Under the pieces are notes generated by a model, which ran no database searches, was not told where the DNA came from, and saw nothing but the letters and a program-made list of their open reading frames with translations. Shown piece after piece: positions 47,969 through 61,018 of a DNA stretch of 64,000 bases (position 1 is the stretch's first letter; each line of letters begins with the position of its first letter). Origin of the DNA: Cladorhizidae sp. MBARI D1340-BT2 (lineage: Eukaryota; Porifera; Demospongiae; Poecilosclerida; Cladorhizidae); assembly GCA_028752905.1 (NCBI GenBank), contig JAQNBH010000002.1, forward strand, positions 38,198,975 to 38,262,974. Reading direction: 5' to 3'. Both the position numbers and the translations under genes were made by a program.

Positions 47969-48159
47969 CAGGGTTGTATACAGAAATTTTGCTAAGGGGG
48001 GGCGAACTTGAGATATGGAAAAAATAAGGGGGGGCGAGAATGATACAATGATGGTGTATGTAATGTATAAGGGTGGTGTCTAATTTCAAGGGGGGGGGGG
48101 CGAGAATGATACAAGGGGGGGCGTATGCCCCCCCCCGCCCCCCCCTAAATACACCCCTG
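47969..48159 (-). mobile_element. Non-autonomous DNA transposon (hAT-like MITE), inverted copy in array A2
   Basis: 191-bp reverse-complement copy of the element at 13923-14115, beginning CAGGGTTGTATACAG and ending TAAATACACCCCTG. It is flanked by GTGTA on both sides (47964-47968 and 48160-48164). Removing the element and one GTGTA restores a perfect 34-bp unit. Different target, opposite orientation and different flanks show an independent insertion. G/C run lengths and a few bases differ from the S1 copy. Confidence 0.88.
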
Positions 48160-50343
48160 GTGTAGTCCTGCCTGTACTGCCATGCTAGTTGGTGTGTAGT
48201 CCTACCTGTACTGCCATGCTAGTTGGTGTGTAGTCCTGCCTGTACTGCCATGCTAGTTGGTGTGTAGTCCTACCTGTACTGCCATGCTAGTTGGTGTGTA
48301 GTCCTACCTGTACTGCCATGCTAGTTGGTGTGTAGTCCTACCTGTACTGCCATGCTAGTTGGTGTGTAGTCCTACCTGTACTGCCATGCTAGTTGGTGTA
48401 TAGTCCTACAGTACTGCCATGCTAGTTGGTGTGTAGTCCTACCTGTACTGCCATGCTAGTTGGTGTATAGTCCTGCCTGTACTGCCATGGTAGTTGGTGT
48501 GTAGTCCTACTTGTACTGCCATGCTAGTTGGTGTATAGTCCTACCTGTACTGCCATGCTAGTTGGTGTATAGTCCTACCTGTTCTGCCATGCTAGTTGGT
48601 GTGTAGTCCTACCTGTACTGCCATGCTAGTTGGTGTGTAGTCCTACCTGTACTGCCATGCTAGTTGGTGTGTAGTCCTACCTGTGCTGCCATGCTAGTTG
48701 GTGTGTAGTCCTACCTGTACTGCCATGCTAGTTGGTGTGTAGTCCTACCTGTACTGCCATGCTAGTTGGTGTGTAGTCCTACCTGTACTGCCATGCTAGT
48801 TGGTGTGTAGTCCTACTTGTACTGCCATGCTAGTTGGTGTGTAGTCCTACCTGTACTGCCATGCTAGTTGGTGTGTAGTCCTACCTGTACTGCCATGCTA
48901 GTTGGTGTATAGTCCTACAGTACCTGTACTGCCATGCTAGTTGGTGTGTAGTCCTACCTGTACTGCCATGCTAGTTGGTGTGTAGTCCTACCTGTACTGC
49001 CATGCTAGTTGGTGTGTAGTCCTACCTGTACTGCCATGCTAGTTGGTGTATAGTCCTACCTGTACTGCCATGCTAGTTGGTGTATAGTCCTGCCTGTACT
49101 GCCATGCTAGTTGGTGTGTAGTCCTACCTGTACTGCCATGCTAGTTGGTGTATAGTCCTACCTGTACTGCCATGCTAGTTGGTGTGTAGTCCTGCCTGTA
49201 CTGCCATGCTAGTTGGTGTGTAGTCCTACCTGTACTGCCATGCTAGTTGGTGTGTAGTCCTGCCTGTACTGCCATGCTAGTTGGTGTGTAGTCTTACCTG
49301 TACTGCCATGCTAGTTGGTGTGTAGTCCTACCTGTACTGCCATGCTAGTTGGTGTGTAGTCCTACCTGTACTGCCATGCTAGTTGGTGTGTAGTCCTACC
49401 TGTACTGCCATGCTAGTTGGTGTGTAGTCCTACCTGTACTGCCATGCTAGTTGGTGTGTAGTCCTACCTGTACTGCCATGCTAGTTGGTGTATAGTCCTA
49501 CCTGTGCTGCCATGCTAGTTGGTGTGTAGTCCTACCTGTACTGCCATGCTAGTTGGTGTGTAGTCCTACCTGTACTGCCATGCTAGTTGGTGTGTAGTCC
49601 TACCTGTACTGCCATGCTAGTTGGTGTGTAGTCCTACCTGTACTGCCATGCTAGTTGGTGTGTAGTCCTACCTGTACTGCCATGCTAGTTGGTGTATAGT
49701 CCTACCTGTACTGCCATGCTAGTTGGTGTGTAGTCCTACCTGTACTGCCATGCTAGTTGGTGTATAGTCCTGCCTGTACTGCCATGCTAGTTGGTGTGTA
49801 GTCCTACCTGTGCTGCCATGCTAGTTGGTGTGTAGTCCTACCTGTACTGCCATGCTAGTTGGTGTATAGTCCTACCTGTACTGCCATGCTAGTTGGTGTG
49901 TAGTCCTACCTGTACTGCCATGCTAGTTGGTGTATAGTCCTGCCTGTACTGCCATGGTAGTTGGTGTGTAGTCCTACCTGTACTGCCATGCTAGTTGGTG
50001 TATAGTCCTACCTGTACTGCCATGCTAGTTGGTGTGTAGTCCTACCTGTACTGCCATGCTAGTTGGTGTGTAGTCCTACCTGTACTGCCATGCTAGTTGG
50101 TGTATAGTCCTACCTGTACTGCCATGCTACATGTAGTTGGTGTGTAGTCCTACCTGTACTGCCATGCTAGTTGGTGTGTGTCTAGCACACAGACATTGTC
50201 CAAGCCCTAACCCTAGTCATTGTCCAAACCTAACCTTAGTCATTGCATTCGGACATATATACATATATATATATAATATACATAGTAACACACTGACCAC
50301 ACCTCTTCACCCAAGTCTTATACGCTGACATACACACAGAGAA

Positions 50344-50526
50344 ATGTGCCCCTCCCTCCCCATACGGACCTCCACCTCAAGCAAAGTGTACCAAGGGGAC
50401 GTGTGTAAAGTATTTCTGGCGTGTGCTCACCTGTCGTATGTGGACATCTTCAAGAAATACCTCAGCAGTCTAGTCACACCAACTAAGTTGTATTATCACC
50501 TCCTCAATGTCTGTCTGTGTGTGTGA
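50344..50526 (+). CDS. Small open frame of unknown function (S2 copy)
   Basis: Identical translation to the 60-codon frame at 8614-8796. Identity carries little weight as evidence of selection because the whole segment is nearly identical. Confidence 0.25.
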   Translation: MCPSLPIRTSTSSKVYQGDVCKVFLACAHLSYVDIFKKYLSSLVTPTKLYYHLLNVCLCV

Positions 50527-51018
50527 ACAAAATAACTGTTAAAGGTCAAAGTCCTAATTAGGTGGCATGAACATAACTTGACAGAGCATTTCCCAAGTTG
50601 ACCCTTAGCAAGGGATAAGGTCAAAGGTCAACGAGAAGGATCTGTCTTTTAATGACAGTTTTCAAGTTAATCTCTAGCAACCATCAGAGATGTCCCTAGC
50701 AACCATAAGCTATGGGATAGCAGTAGTGGTTATTAAATGTAGTCATGAAGAAGGTGCCCCTGTTGCAGGTAGCAAATGTGGGTAGTGCATGATCATGGAT
50801 TCTGTGCATTGTGCAGCACAAAGCTATGCTGCCAGTTTGCCCAGACCCTCTCCATGTGTGCATATTGAGAGGTAGGCTGGAGTGCCTAGAGCAACACATC
50901 AACCAACAAGTCTACTACTTTAGCCACCCTTTACCAGTATTAGATCAACTCAATCACAGACTTGCTTCTTCACCAGCATTGCAGGAGAGTAAGCCGTCAC
51001 TAACCCATGTAGCGTTAA

Positions 51019-51231
51019 GTTTCACCTTGTGGCCTGTCCAACTTCAGTGACAAAGATTTTAAACGGCAACCACAACGAAGTCACAAATTAGCCCGTTTAC
51101 TTCCGTCACTGCAAGCCCAATTGAGGAACGACCCTTTACCTTGCCACACCCTCGACTACGCTATGACTTATGACTCGAAGTTCGGCAGTGAAGCAGGCTA
51201 TTATTTTGATTCTTTTGCTCAGGAGGCGTAG
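51019..51231 (+). CDS. Coding-like open frame without an upstream ATG (S2 copy)
   Basis: Counterpart of 9289-9501 with one Val-to-Leu substitution (position 51100) and the same bounding stops. Function unknown. Confidence 0.3.
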   Translation, partial: VSPCGLSNFSDKDFKRQPQRSHKLARLLPSLQAQLRNDPLPCHTLDYAMTYDSKFGSEAGYYFDSFAQEA

Positions 51232-51456
51232 GAGGAGGAATAGGAGAAGGCAGAACAGAGTGTGGGTACGTCCAATATAGTCAATTGGGGTAAAAAAAAG
51301 CCGTTTCCCTTAACTACCTTTTAAGAGCCACAGTAAAGGATTTACTAAAAACACATGTGCCATCCTCTAGTACTTTACTATCAAATGATGACTACATAAA
51401 TTAAAAAAATATATCCCATGTCCTATAATGAAATAAATTATTAATAAAAATATGGT

Positions 51457-51496
51457 GGTGTTTTTTTTACCCCATGAAAGGGGTTAAAAAAAACCC
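51457..51496. other. Imperfect hairpin with 17-bp arms (S2 copy)
   Basis: Same structure as 9727-9766. Confidence 0.6.
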
Positions 51497-51798
51497 ACCC
51501 CTTTAAAAATATCCTAAACGGTAAAATCAAATGTAAATACTTCAATATTTTAATATTTTAATCAATTGAATCTATTTTCATTAAAATTTGTTCAAATACT
51601 ACAATATAGTACAATAATGGTTAAAAGTTGGGTTTTATTGCATTTTCTTAAAGAAAAATACTTGAAATTGTTTATCACTTTTGCTTCACACTCGAACTTC
51701 AGCAGTGCATTCCCTCGACTAACTGTTTCCACTACTGGCTGAACAGGGCCATACATGCAACGATCCACTGCTACTATCTCCACATCTTCCGGCTTTGT

Positions 51799-52075
51799 GT
51801 GCAGGATGTGTGACTTCCTGAGCTCTATGAGCACGTGCAGGATGTGTGACATCCTAAGCTCTATGAGCATGTGCAGGATGTGTGACTTCCTGAGCACATG
51901 CAGGATGTGTGACTTCCTGAGCTCTATGAGCACGTGCAGGATGTGTGACTTCCTGAGCTCTATGAGCACGTGCAGGATGTGTGACTTCCTGAGCTCTATG
52001 AGCACGTGCAGGATGTGTGACTTCCTGAGCTCTATGAGCATGTGCAGGATGTGTGACTTCCTGAGCTCTATGAGC
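51799..52075. repeat. 36-bp minisatellite array (S2 copy)
   Basis: Same length and unit order as 10069-10345, including the 9-bp-shortened unit, with one substitution at 51856. Confidence 0.93.
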
Positions 52076-52234
52076 GTATAAGCTTGACTAGCACGTGCAG
52101 ATTGATATAGTGCATTTCCCCCGCCTCTATCCAATTGCCGTGAATTGCCGTGGATGTAGCTTAGCTATGGACTTTTAGGATTAAGAACATTTTGGGGTGT
52201 GTGCCTAAATGTCTACGCAATCTTTTTATTGAAA

Positions 52235-52322
52235 CAACCACACCTTACCTAGTCCATGCTACACCTTACCTAGTCCATACTGTACCTTACCTAATCCATG
52301 CTATATCTTACCTAATCCATCC
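52235..52322. repeat. 21-bp tandem repeat (S2 copy)
   Basis: Counterpart of 10505-10592, four copies. Confidence 0.8.
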
Positions 52323-52455
52323 ATGAGTGTTAAAAACAATAATTTCTATTATATTATAATAAAAACTAACAGCCTAACTAGTTGTGGTAGCTAGTGTGGC
52401 TATAGTTATGACAGCTAGCAAGATTATAGCTATTCACTATGACTAGGACTAGGGC

Positions 52456-52675
52456 TAGGGATATGTATAACCTGCAGTAGTATGGTCAGGCTATAGGAAG
52501 CACAGGCTATAACCTGCACTAGTATGTTCAGGCTATAGGAAGCACAGGCTATAACCTGCAGTAGTATGGTCAGGCTATAGGAAGCACAGGCTATAACCTG
52601 CACTACTATGGTCAGGCTATAGGAAGCACAGGCTATAACCTGCAGTAGTATGGTCAGGCTATAGGCTAACCTGCA
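52456..52675. repeat. 42-bp minisatellite array (S2 copy)
   Basis: Counterpart of 10726-10945 with the same number and order of units. The degenerate ~45-bp repeat follows at 52676-52840. Confidence 0.92.
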
Positions 52676-53027
52676 CTTGTAGAGGAGCAAGTTAAGGGGT
52701 CATCAAACATTAATGCTGCCCAGAGGAGCTAAGGTAAAGGGTCACCAACCATTGATGCCACAAGTAGAAGAGCTACGGTAAAGGATCACCAAACATTGAT
52801 GTCATAACACCTGTGTAGAGGTGTAGAGCAGCTAAGGTAAGGAGTCGCCATCTGTTGATACTGCAACAAGACCTTTGATTACCCTCCTGTCATCTGACCA
52901 TGCTGCTTGGATGTCCTGCTGCTCAAGAGTCCAGTTATAAACAGAAACCAGGAGTCTAGTTTCAAACATTGATGATCATGCTTGAGGGATGGAGTGCACC
53001 TGTGCTGCTGCTAGTATTCTAGCCTGA

Positions 53028-53898
53028 CATACCTGATGTATGCATACTCACTCTGTTGGCATACCTGATGTATGCATACTCACTCTGTTGGCATACCTGA
53101 TGTATGCATACTCACTCTGTTGGCATACCTGATGTATGCATACTCACTCTGTTGACATACCTGATGTATGCATACTCACTCTGTTGACATACCTGATGTA
53201 TGCATACTCACTCTGTTGGCATACCTGATGTATGCATACTCACTCTGTTGGCATACCTGATGTAAGCATACTCACTCTGTTGGCATTCCTGATGTATGCA
53301 TACTCACTCTGTTGGCATACCTGATGTATGCATACTCTCTCTGTGGCATACCTGATGTAAGCATACTCATACTCACTCTGTTGGCATACCTGTTGTAAGC
53401 ATACTCACTCTGTGGCATACCTGATGTATGCATACTCACTCTGTTGGCATACCTGATGTATGCATACTCACTCTGTTGGCATACCTGATGTAAGCATACT
53501 CACTCTGTTGGCATACCTGTTGTAAGCATACTCACTCTGTGGCATACCTGATGTATGCATACTCACTCTGTTGGCATACCTGATGTAAGCAAACTCACTC
53601 TGTTGGCATACCTGATGTATGCATACTCACTCTGTTGGCATACCTGATGTATGCATACTCACTCTGTGGCATACCTGATGTATGCATACTCACTCTGTTG
53701 GCATACCTGATGTAAGCAAACTCACTCTGTTGGCATACCTGATGTATGCATACTCACTCTGTTGGCATACCTGATGTATGCATACTCACTCTGTTGACAT
53801 ACCTGATGTATGCATACTCACTCTGTTAGCATACCTGATGTAAGCATACTCACTCTGTTGACATACCTGATGTAAGCATACTCACTCTGTTGGCATAC
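53028..53898. repeat. 32-bp minisatellite array (S2 copy)
   Basis: Counterpart of 11298-12168. Length and variant order are the same, so this array has not changed since the duplication. The single-copy spacer 53899-54367 follows, matching 12169-12637. Confidence 0.95.
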
Positions 53899-54367
53899 GG
53901 GTCATTCCATTCAAATCATCTAGGCCATTACACCACCCATCTCAAATTTTTTCCAGCCTCCAACCATGGCAAGATACATACATACATATATAGGTCAAAT
54001 CCGAAATTTTAGCTCTCCATGAGGTCAGGAACACCGTTTTTCATAAATTCCAAAAAATTGGTCTTTTCACGTACTCAACGCCCACGCATTTACATCTCCG
54101 AGTGCCCATATCTCACTAAAATTGATGTAAATCCGGCAATTCTGGTCTCATTGGTCTAAAAGTTTTCACCTGGCATGTTTTTTGAACTGGGGAATGCGAA
54201 TATCACATTTAGAAAGCTGTACAACTGATAGAAAATCTACTTTATTAGTCACAAAGATCCATCGCGATAATATTCAGAACGTCTCCGCTAGAGATCTTTG
54301 AGGCAGAAATGAACATAACCTCGGTGCCATGCAACCCAATTCAATGCTAGATTCCAAAAGTACATAG

Positions 54368-54450
54368 AGAGGATGTTCCATGACTTAGAAGAGGATGTTC
54401 CATGACTTGGAAGAGGATGTTCCATGACTTAGAAGAGGATGTTCCATGAC
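54368..54450. repeat. 22-bp tandem repeat (S2 copy)
   Basis: Counterpart of 12638-12720, four copies. Confidence 0.85.
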
Positions 54451-56775
54451 TAGGTGTATAACCATGCTAGGTGTATAACCATGGTAGGTGTATCACCATG
54501 CTAGGTGTATAACTATGCTACATAGGTATATAACCATGCTAGGTATATAACCATGCTAGGTGTATAACCATGCTAGGTGTATGACCATGCTAGGTATATA
54601 ACCATGCTAGGTATATAACTATGCTAGGTGTATAACCATGCTAGGTGTATCACCATGCTAGGTGTATAACTATGCTACATAGGTATATAACCATGCTAGG
54701 TATATAACCATGCTAGGTGTATAACCATGCTAGGTGTATGACCATGCTAGGTATATAACCATGCTAGGTATATAACTATGCTAGGTGTATAACCATGCTA
54801 GGTGTATAACCATGCTAGGTGTATAGCCATGCTAGGTGTATAGCCATGCTAGGTGTATAACCATGCTAGGTGTATAACCATGCTAGGTGTATAACCATGC
54901 TAGGTGTATAACCATGCTAGGTGTATAACCATGCTAGGTGTATAACCATGCTAGGTATATAACCATGCTTGGTGTATAACCATGCTAGGTATATAACCAT
55001 GCTAGGTGTATAACCATGCTAGGTGTATAACCATGCTAGGTGTAATACCATGATAGGTGTAATACCATGCTAGGTGTATAACCATGCTTGGTGTATAGCC
55101 ATGCTAGGTGTATAACCATGCTAGGTATATAACCATGCTAGGTGTAATACCATGATAGGTATATAACCATGCTAGGTGTATAACTATGCTAGGTGTATAA
55201 CCATGCTAGGTGTATAACTATGCTAGGCAGGGGTGTATTTAGGGGGGGGCGGGGGGGGGGGGGGCATTCGCCCCCCCTTGTATCATTCTCGCCCCCCCCC
55301 TTGAAATTAGACACCACCCTTATACATTACATACACCATCATTGTATCATTCTCGCCCCCCCTTATTTTTCCATATCTCAAGTTCGCCCCCCCTTGGCAA
55401 AATTTCTGTATACAACCCTGCTAGGTGTATAACCATGCTAGGTGTATAACCATGCTAGGTGTATAACCATGCTAGGTGTATAACCATGCTAAGGTGTATA
55501 GCCATGCTAGGTGTATAGCCATGCTAGGTGTATAGCCATTCTAGGTGTATAACCATGCTAGGTGTATAACCATGCTAGGTGTATAACCATGCTAGGTGTA
55601 TAACCATGCTAGGTGTATAACCATGCTAGGTATATAACCATGCTAGGTGTATAACCATGCTAGGTATATAACCATGCTAGGTGTAATACCATGATAGGTG
55701 TAATACCATGCTAGGTGTATAAACCATGCTTGGTGTATAGCCATGCTAGGTGTATAACCATGCTAGGTGTATAACCATGCTATAGGTGTATAACCATGCT
55801 ATAGGTATATAACCATGCTAGGTGTAATACCATGATAGGTGTAATACCATGCTAGGTGTATAACCATGCTAAGGTGTATATCCATGCTAGGTGTATAACC
55901 ATGCTAGGTGTATAACCATGCTAGGTGTATAACCATGCTTGGTGTATAACCATGCTAGGTGTATAACCATGCTAGGTGTATAACCATGCTAGGTATATAA
56001 CCATGCTAGGTGTATAACCATGCTAGGTATATAACCATGCTAGGTGTAATACCATGATAGGTGTAATACCATGCTAGGTGTATAACCATGCTAGGTGTAT
56101 AACCATGCTAGGTATATAACCATGCTAGGTGTATAATCATTCTAGGTATATAACCATGCTAGGTGTATAAACATGCTAGGTGTATAACCATGCTAGGTGT
56201 ATAACCGTGCTAGGTATATAACTATGCTAGGTGTATAACCATGCTAGGTATATAACCATTCTAGGTGTATAACCATGCTAGGTGTATGACCATGCTAGGT
56301 CTATGCTAGGTGTATAACCATGCTAGGTGTATAACCATGCTAGGTGTATAGCCATGCTAGGTGTATAGCCATGCTAGGTGTATAACCATGCTAGGTATAT
56401 AACCATGCTAGGTGTATAACCATGCTAGGTGTATAACCATGCTAGGTGTATAACCATGCTAGGTGTATAACCATGCTAGGTACACTGTATATAACCATGC
56501 TTGGTGTATAACCATGCTAGGTATATAACCGTGCTAGGTGTATAACTATGCTATGTGTATAACCATGCTAGGTGTATAACCATGCTAGGTATATAACCAT
56601 GCTAGGTGTATAACCATGCTAGGTGTATAACTATGCTACGTGTATAACCATGCTAGGTGTATAACCATGCTAGGTGTATAACCATGCTAGGTGTATAACC
56701 ATGCTAGGTATATAACCATGCTAGGTGTATAACCATGCTAGGTGTATAACCATGCTAGGTATATAACCATGCTAG
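54451..56775. repeat. 17-bp minisatellite array (S2 copy)
   Basis: Counterpart of 12721-15331. It lacks 425 bp (25 units) before the MITE and has 139 bp more after it, including units with CTATAGG and CTAAGG not present at the matching place in S1. Confidence 0.95.
55228..55420 (+). mobile_element. Non-autonomous DNA transposon (hAT-like MITE), copy in S2
   Basis: Same insertion as 13923-14115, with the same CTAGG duplication at both ends (55223-55227 and 55421-55425). It was therefore present before the segment was duplicated. Confidence 0.85.
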
Positions 56776-57059
56776 AGGCATGTTTTGTCAGAAGATGCAT
56801 GTTAAAACATCCAAGGCAGGACCCTCCTCTGTTTGGCAGACCCCCACAACTAATTTTTTTAAATCAAAAGCTGTAAATTGGTTTGTAGCTTGTCAAAGCT
56901 AACAGTTGTGATTCGAGTGAAACCAAATTGCAATAACTAAAGTGGTTGATGAATGACAACGTGCTGTATTTGATTACGCGCAAAAAATATCATTTTATAT
57001 GAATACAATGTAGTACATTGGTGCATATCGAGAGAGAAGGTTATATTCCAATAACGTGA

Positions 57060-58329
57060 CTATAATTTGTTTTTGTGCCACAATAGGTAGCAGTCGGTGC
57101 TCGCAATTCCAGTGTGGCATAGCCATATGCCACAATCCTGTCAGTACCACTGGCTGTCCGATCTCTTTTGTTGCTGGTAGCAGTAAGTGCAACGTCCTCG
57201 ACTGCGCTTCCCAGAGGTTACAGGGTTCTTTATTGGGAAGTGGAGGAAAGGAAGACTCTTGATAATGGAGCCGCACCCAGCTCTGCGTCGGCTACAATAA
57301 CTTCCAATTATCTCCTTGGCTAACTGAATCCTGAACTTCTTGATCATAAGTTCACTTCCGCTTCCTGACCATCCTTTGTGTAGAATGAAGGCGTTTGTTA
57401 TGGCCACATCGATCAGAAAGTTAAATATGTCTTTGTAGCTTTTCACCCTGCACCTATAATATCCTCTGATCTGATCCCCTCCTCCCATGTATTTATTGTA
57501 GGACTGGATAGCTAAGGGGCAGCTTATTTCCTCTCTGCAGCCATTGTTTGTATGCCGAATGACTGAGGTGACGCTCTTGGGGTCGCTGTTGGTGTACATA
57601 ATCATGACGATTTTTCGTTCCTGCCATGCATTTGCACACACTTTTCCACATTGCATGGTTAGTGACTGGCCCCTAAAAATGTTTAGACGTTCATATAATG
57701 AGTATCTCATAGTTGTGGTAAATAACATGCATGAACTGATATACAACCCCAAAATGTTTGTGGCATAACACTCTAACTTGTGTTAATCTAGTGCACATTT
57801 TACCTTTTCTTGAATTTGCCTTTCTCCAGCTCCTCGGGTAAACCACGCCTGTCTTTCCTGGCTGTCCCACATCCATAACTCCCTCTCCTCTCCAAATCAA
57901 CCAACAGACTATGTGAGGTAAAAAAGCTGTCAAAGTACACGTGCATGTGCCACTTGCCCTGTAGGTCCTCAGTTAGTTCCTTGACCACTCTTGCCCCCAA
58001 GTGGTGTTCAACTGCACCTTTCTTTTTACCCGTGTAAATCTCTAACTGTGTGAAAAAACCATTTCGGCTATCAGCCCGAACCCACACCTTGATTCCTCTT
58101 TTGATGGGTTTCAATGGCATGTATTGCTTCAGTGATGAATGACCTTGAAAGTTGATCATAGCCTCATCGATTGCAATCTCGCAGTTCGGCCTGTATATTG
58201 ATGAAAAATTGTGTTGAAAATGGCTGACAAGAGGTTGGATTTTCCCCAGCCTGTCATAATTTTCACTGCCCCTTGGGGAAAGTGAACTAAGCCTCATAGA
58301 CACATATGATGTACTAGGCCACAGAGCGA
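57060..58329 (-). pseudogene. piggyBac-type transposase relic (S2 copy)
   Basis: Counterpart of 15616-16885. Exon A is 58329-57804, the GT-AG intron 57803-57673, exon B 57672-57141, and the in-frame TGA is at 57141-57143. The translations of both exons read the same as in S1, so the zinc-ribbon stop predates the duplication. Confidence 0.9.
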
Positions 58330-58473
58330 CTTAAGAGAGGAGAATTGTTGGAAATAGACACAGCTACAGTTAAAAATTAATATAAAATCTGGAATGCAAT
58401 AGTACCTAGCAACCATATATTACGGGATAGCATTATTGTTGATAAACATGTGGTAATCTTTGTGAAAAACACA

Positions 58474-58959
58474 CACTGACCACAAAGTATGAATATGATT
58501 ATGGATTTGATTTAATCAATATAAGAACATTGATTATATATAATTTTTGCCTAAATATTTTTGGTTGTATTTCAAACAATGTGGTTAGGATGTTGTGACC
58601 ACATCCAATGAATATGATTGTGTATTTATAAACATAATATTGCTTCTAACGTTTTTTACATAAATATGTTTCTATTACTTGAAACAATGTGGTCAAATGC
58701 TTGTGACCACATTCTGACCATAGCATATGAATATAATTATGTTTGTTTATCAACATAAAACATTGTTTATGATGATAAATGCATTTTTTTATAATTTTTT
58801 AATATAATACTCTGGTCAAGATTATGTGACCATAATGATAATGATGATTTAAAAAAAAAAAATAATAAATAAAAAAAATTAAAAATAAAAAAAATTAAAA
58901 AACTTTAAACATGCTGAATACAACTATGAATATTATTATGCTTATTTATCAATACAACA
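58474..58959. repeat. Degenerate ~120-bp AT-rich tandem repeat (S2 copy)
   Basis: Counterpart of 17030-17515, with small differences in the A-rich run. Confidence 0.65.
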
Positions 58960-59062
58960 GATCCCAGTTGAACACGGACCTGAGATACAAAGCTGCCTCC
59001 TCCAGGATAGCAACCCAGTGAGCATCATACTCCAAGAGACATTTTAGGTGCACTGTCTCCAT
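58949..59062 (-). CDS. Short coding-like open frame, 37 codons (S2 copy)
   Basis: Counterpart of 17505-17618 with the frame intact. Function unknown. Confidence 0.3.
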   Translation of the reverse strand: METVHLKCLLEYDAHWVAILEEAALYLRSVFNWDLLY

Positions 59063-59208
59063 ACCATAAGAACATTGCTTATAATCCTGAGTATATTGTT
59101 TACATACATATTATTTGACACAATGTGACTATTTATATATATATATATATATCACAATGTTACTATTATTATTTATATATATATGACATACTGTATAATG
59201 GATTTGGC

Positions 59209-59547
59209 TTATTGAGAATGAACATAATTCAATAACTTATAGCCATTTTGCCAAGGAACTATATAGCGTCTCTTGTTACCATCGAGCACCACGAGGAGGT
59301 ATGGACCTGGTACCTTTGTGTACGTGTAATGTGTTGCACATGACTCCTCTTTTGACCAACTATATACCAACCACTGAGTCCAAGTGGTATCTACTAGATG
59401 GGTGTGCCAAAGAAGTAGGTGCAGGATATGTAATGGAGCTATGTGGACTGAATCGAGGAACAGCAGAAGAAACAAGAGCAGCAGTACTGGCAGCAGAAGT
59501 ACCAGGAGTGGAAGCACCACCAGCAGAAGTACCAGAGGTTCCAGCAT
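59209..59547 (-). CDS. Uncertain open frame with a leucine-rich start (S2 copy)
   Basis: Counterpart of 17765-18103 with one Arg-to-His change. The opposite strand is also open. Confidence 0.25.
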   Translation of the reverse strand: MLEPLVLLLVVLPLLVLLLPVLLLLFLLLFLDSVHIAPLHILHLLLWHTHLVDTTWTQWLVYSWSKEESCATHYTYTKVPGPYLLVVLDGNKRRYIVPWQNGYKLLNYVHSQ

Positions 59548-59679
59548 GAGACCTTAGTTTCTCAGTGGCCACTGGTCGCGACGCCACGACGATCATTGCC
59601 TCAGGAAGGCATTCCTCGTATAGTAACTGATGGATAACGGACTTGATTTCCTCTTGGGGATGGAATTAGTCTAATCCGT

Positions 59680-60700
59680 CAAGTATAAATCCCAGAGTAT
59701 ATGACTGGCTGAAGAAGATCCCAGTGAGAGTATATGCCTGGCTGAAGAAGGTCTCAGAGTATATGACTGGCTGAAGAAGGTCCCAGAGTATATGACTGGC
59801 TGAAGAAGATCCCAGTGAGATTATATGACTGGCTGAAGAAGGTCTCGGAGTATATGACTGGCTGAACAAGGTCCCAATGACTGGCTAAAGAAGGAACCAG
59901 AGTACATAACTGGCTGAAGAAGATCCCAGTGAGAGTATATTACTGGCTGAAGAAGGTCTCAGAGTATATGACTGGCTGAAGAAGATCCAAGAGTATATGA
60001 CTGGCTCAAGAATGTCTCAGATTATATGACTGGCTAAAGAAGGACCCACAGTACATGACTAGCTGAAGAAGATCCCAGTGGGAAGTAGATGACTGGCTGA
60101 AGAAGGTTTCAGAGTATATGACTGGCTGAAGAAGATCCCAGTGAGAGTATATGACTGGCTGAAGAACGTCTCAGAGTAGATGACTGGCTGAAGAAGAACT
60201 CAGAGTATATGACTGGCTGAAGAAGAACTCAGAGTATATGACTGGCTGAAGAAGATCCAACAGGTGTTTGACTGGCTGAAGAAGATCCCAGAGTATCTGA
60301 CTGGCTGAAGAAGTTCCCAGAGTATATGACTGGCTGAAGAATGTGCCAGAGTATATATATGACTGGCTGAAGAAGGTCTCAGAGTATGACTGGCTGAAGA
60401 AGGTCCCAGTGAGAGTATATGACTGGCTGAAGAACGTCTCAGAGTAGATGACTGGCTGAAGAAGGTCCCAGAGTATATGACTGGCTGAAGAAGGTCCCAG
60501 AGTATATGACTGGCTGAAGAAGGTCCCAGAGTATATGACTGGCTGAAGAAGTATATGACTGGCTCCCAGTGAGAGTATATGACTGGCTGAAGAAGATCTC
60601 AGAGTATATGACTTGCTGAAGAAGATCCCAGTGAGAGTATATGACTGGCTGAAGGTCTCAGAGAATATGACTGACCGAAGAAGGTCTCAGAGCATATATA
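59680..60700. repeat. 29-bp minisatellite array (S2 copy)
   Basis: Counterpart of 18236-19330, 78 bp shorter overall. Confidence 0.94.
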
Positions 60701-60724
60701 TATAATTATGACGGGCTGGAGAAG

Positions 60725-60833
60725 GTCCGTGTTAGAGTATATGTCCGTGTTAGAGTATATGCTTCATCTTGTACTAACATGCTTCATCTTGTGCTAACTT
60801 GCTTCATCTTGTACTAACATGCTTCATCTTGAC
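60725..60833. repeat. 18-bp doublet and 20-bp tandem repeat (S2 copy)
   Basis: Counterpart of 19339-19468 with four rather than five 20-bp units. Confidence 0.9.
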
Positions 60834-60835
60834 AG

Positions 60836-61018
60836 ACTGACAGGTGAGTGCCTGCAGTGACTCCCTCTTACCATGAGGATAAGGAGAGCCACACAGGTGA
60901 GTGTCTGCAGTGACTCCCTCTTACCATGAGGATAAGGAGAGCCACACAGGTGAGTGTCTGCAGTGACTCCCTCTTACCATGAGGATAAGGAGAGCCACAC
61001 AGGTGAGTGCTGCAGTGA
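60836..61018. repeat. 53-bp tandem repeat (S2 copy)
   Basis: Counterpart of 19470-19655 with the same CACAG-GTGAGTG junctions. Confidence 0.85.

Larger units (their letters stand above)
26096..50178. repeat. 34-bp minisatellite array A2, 24 kb
   Basis: Same family as array A1, very roughly 690 units. The first three units carry an extra CAGT (GTAGTCAGTCC), making them 38 bp, a common sign of array edges. Three 28S fragments and one inverted MITE interrupt it. Rare variants appear in recurring sets, and at least one 2.03-kb higher-order repeat pair can be seen (31584-35420). The right end joins segment S2 by the same junction sequence as A1/S1, with an extra CTACATGTAG unit just before it. 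No gene occurs in these 24 kb. Confidence 0.97.
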
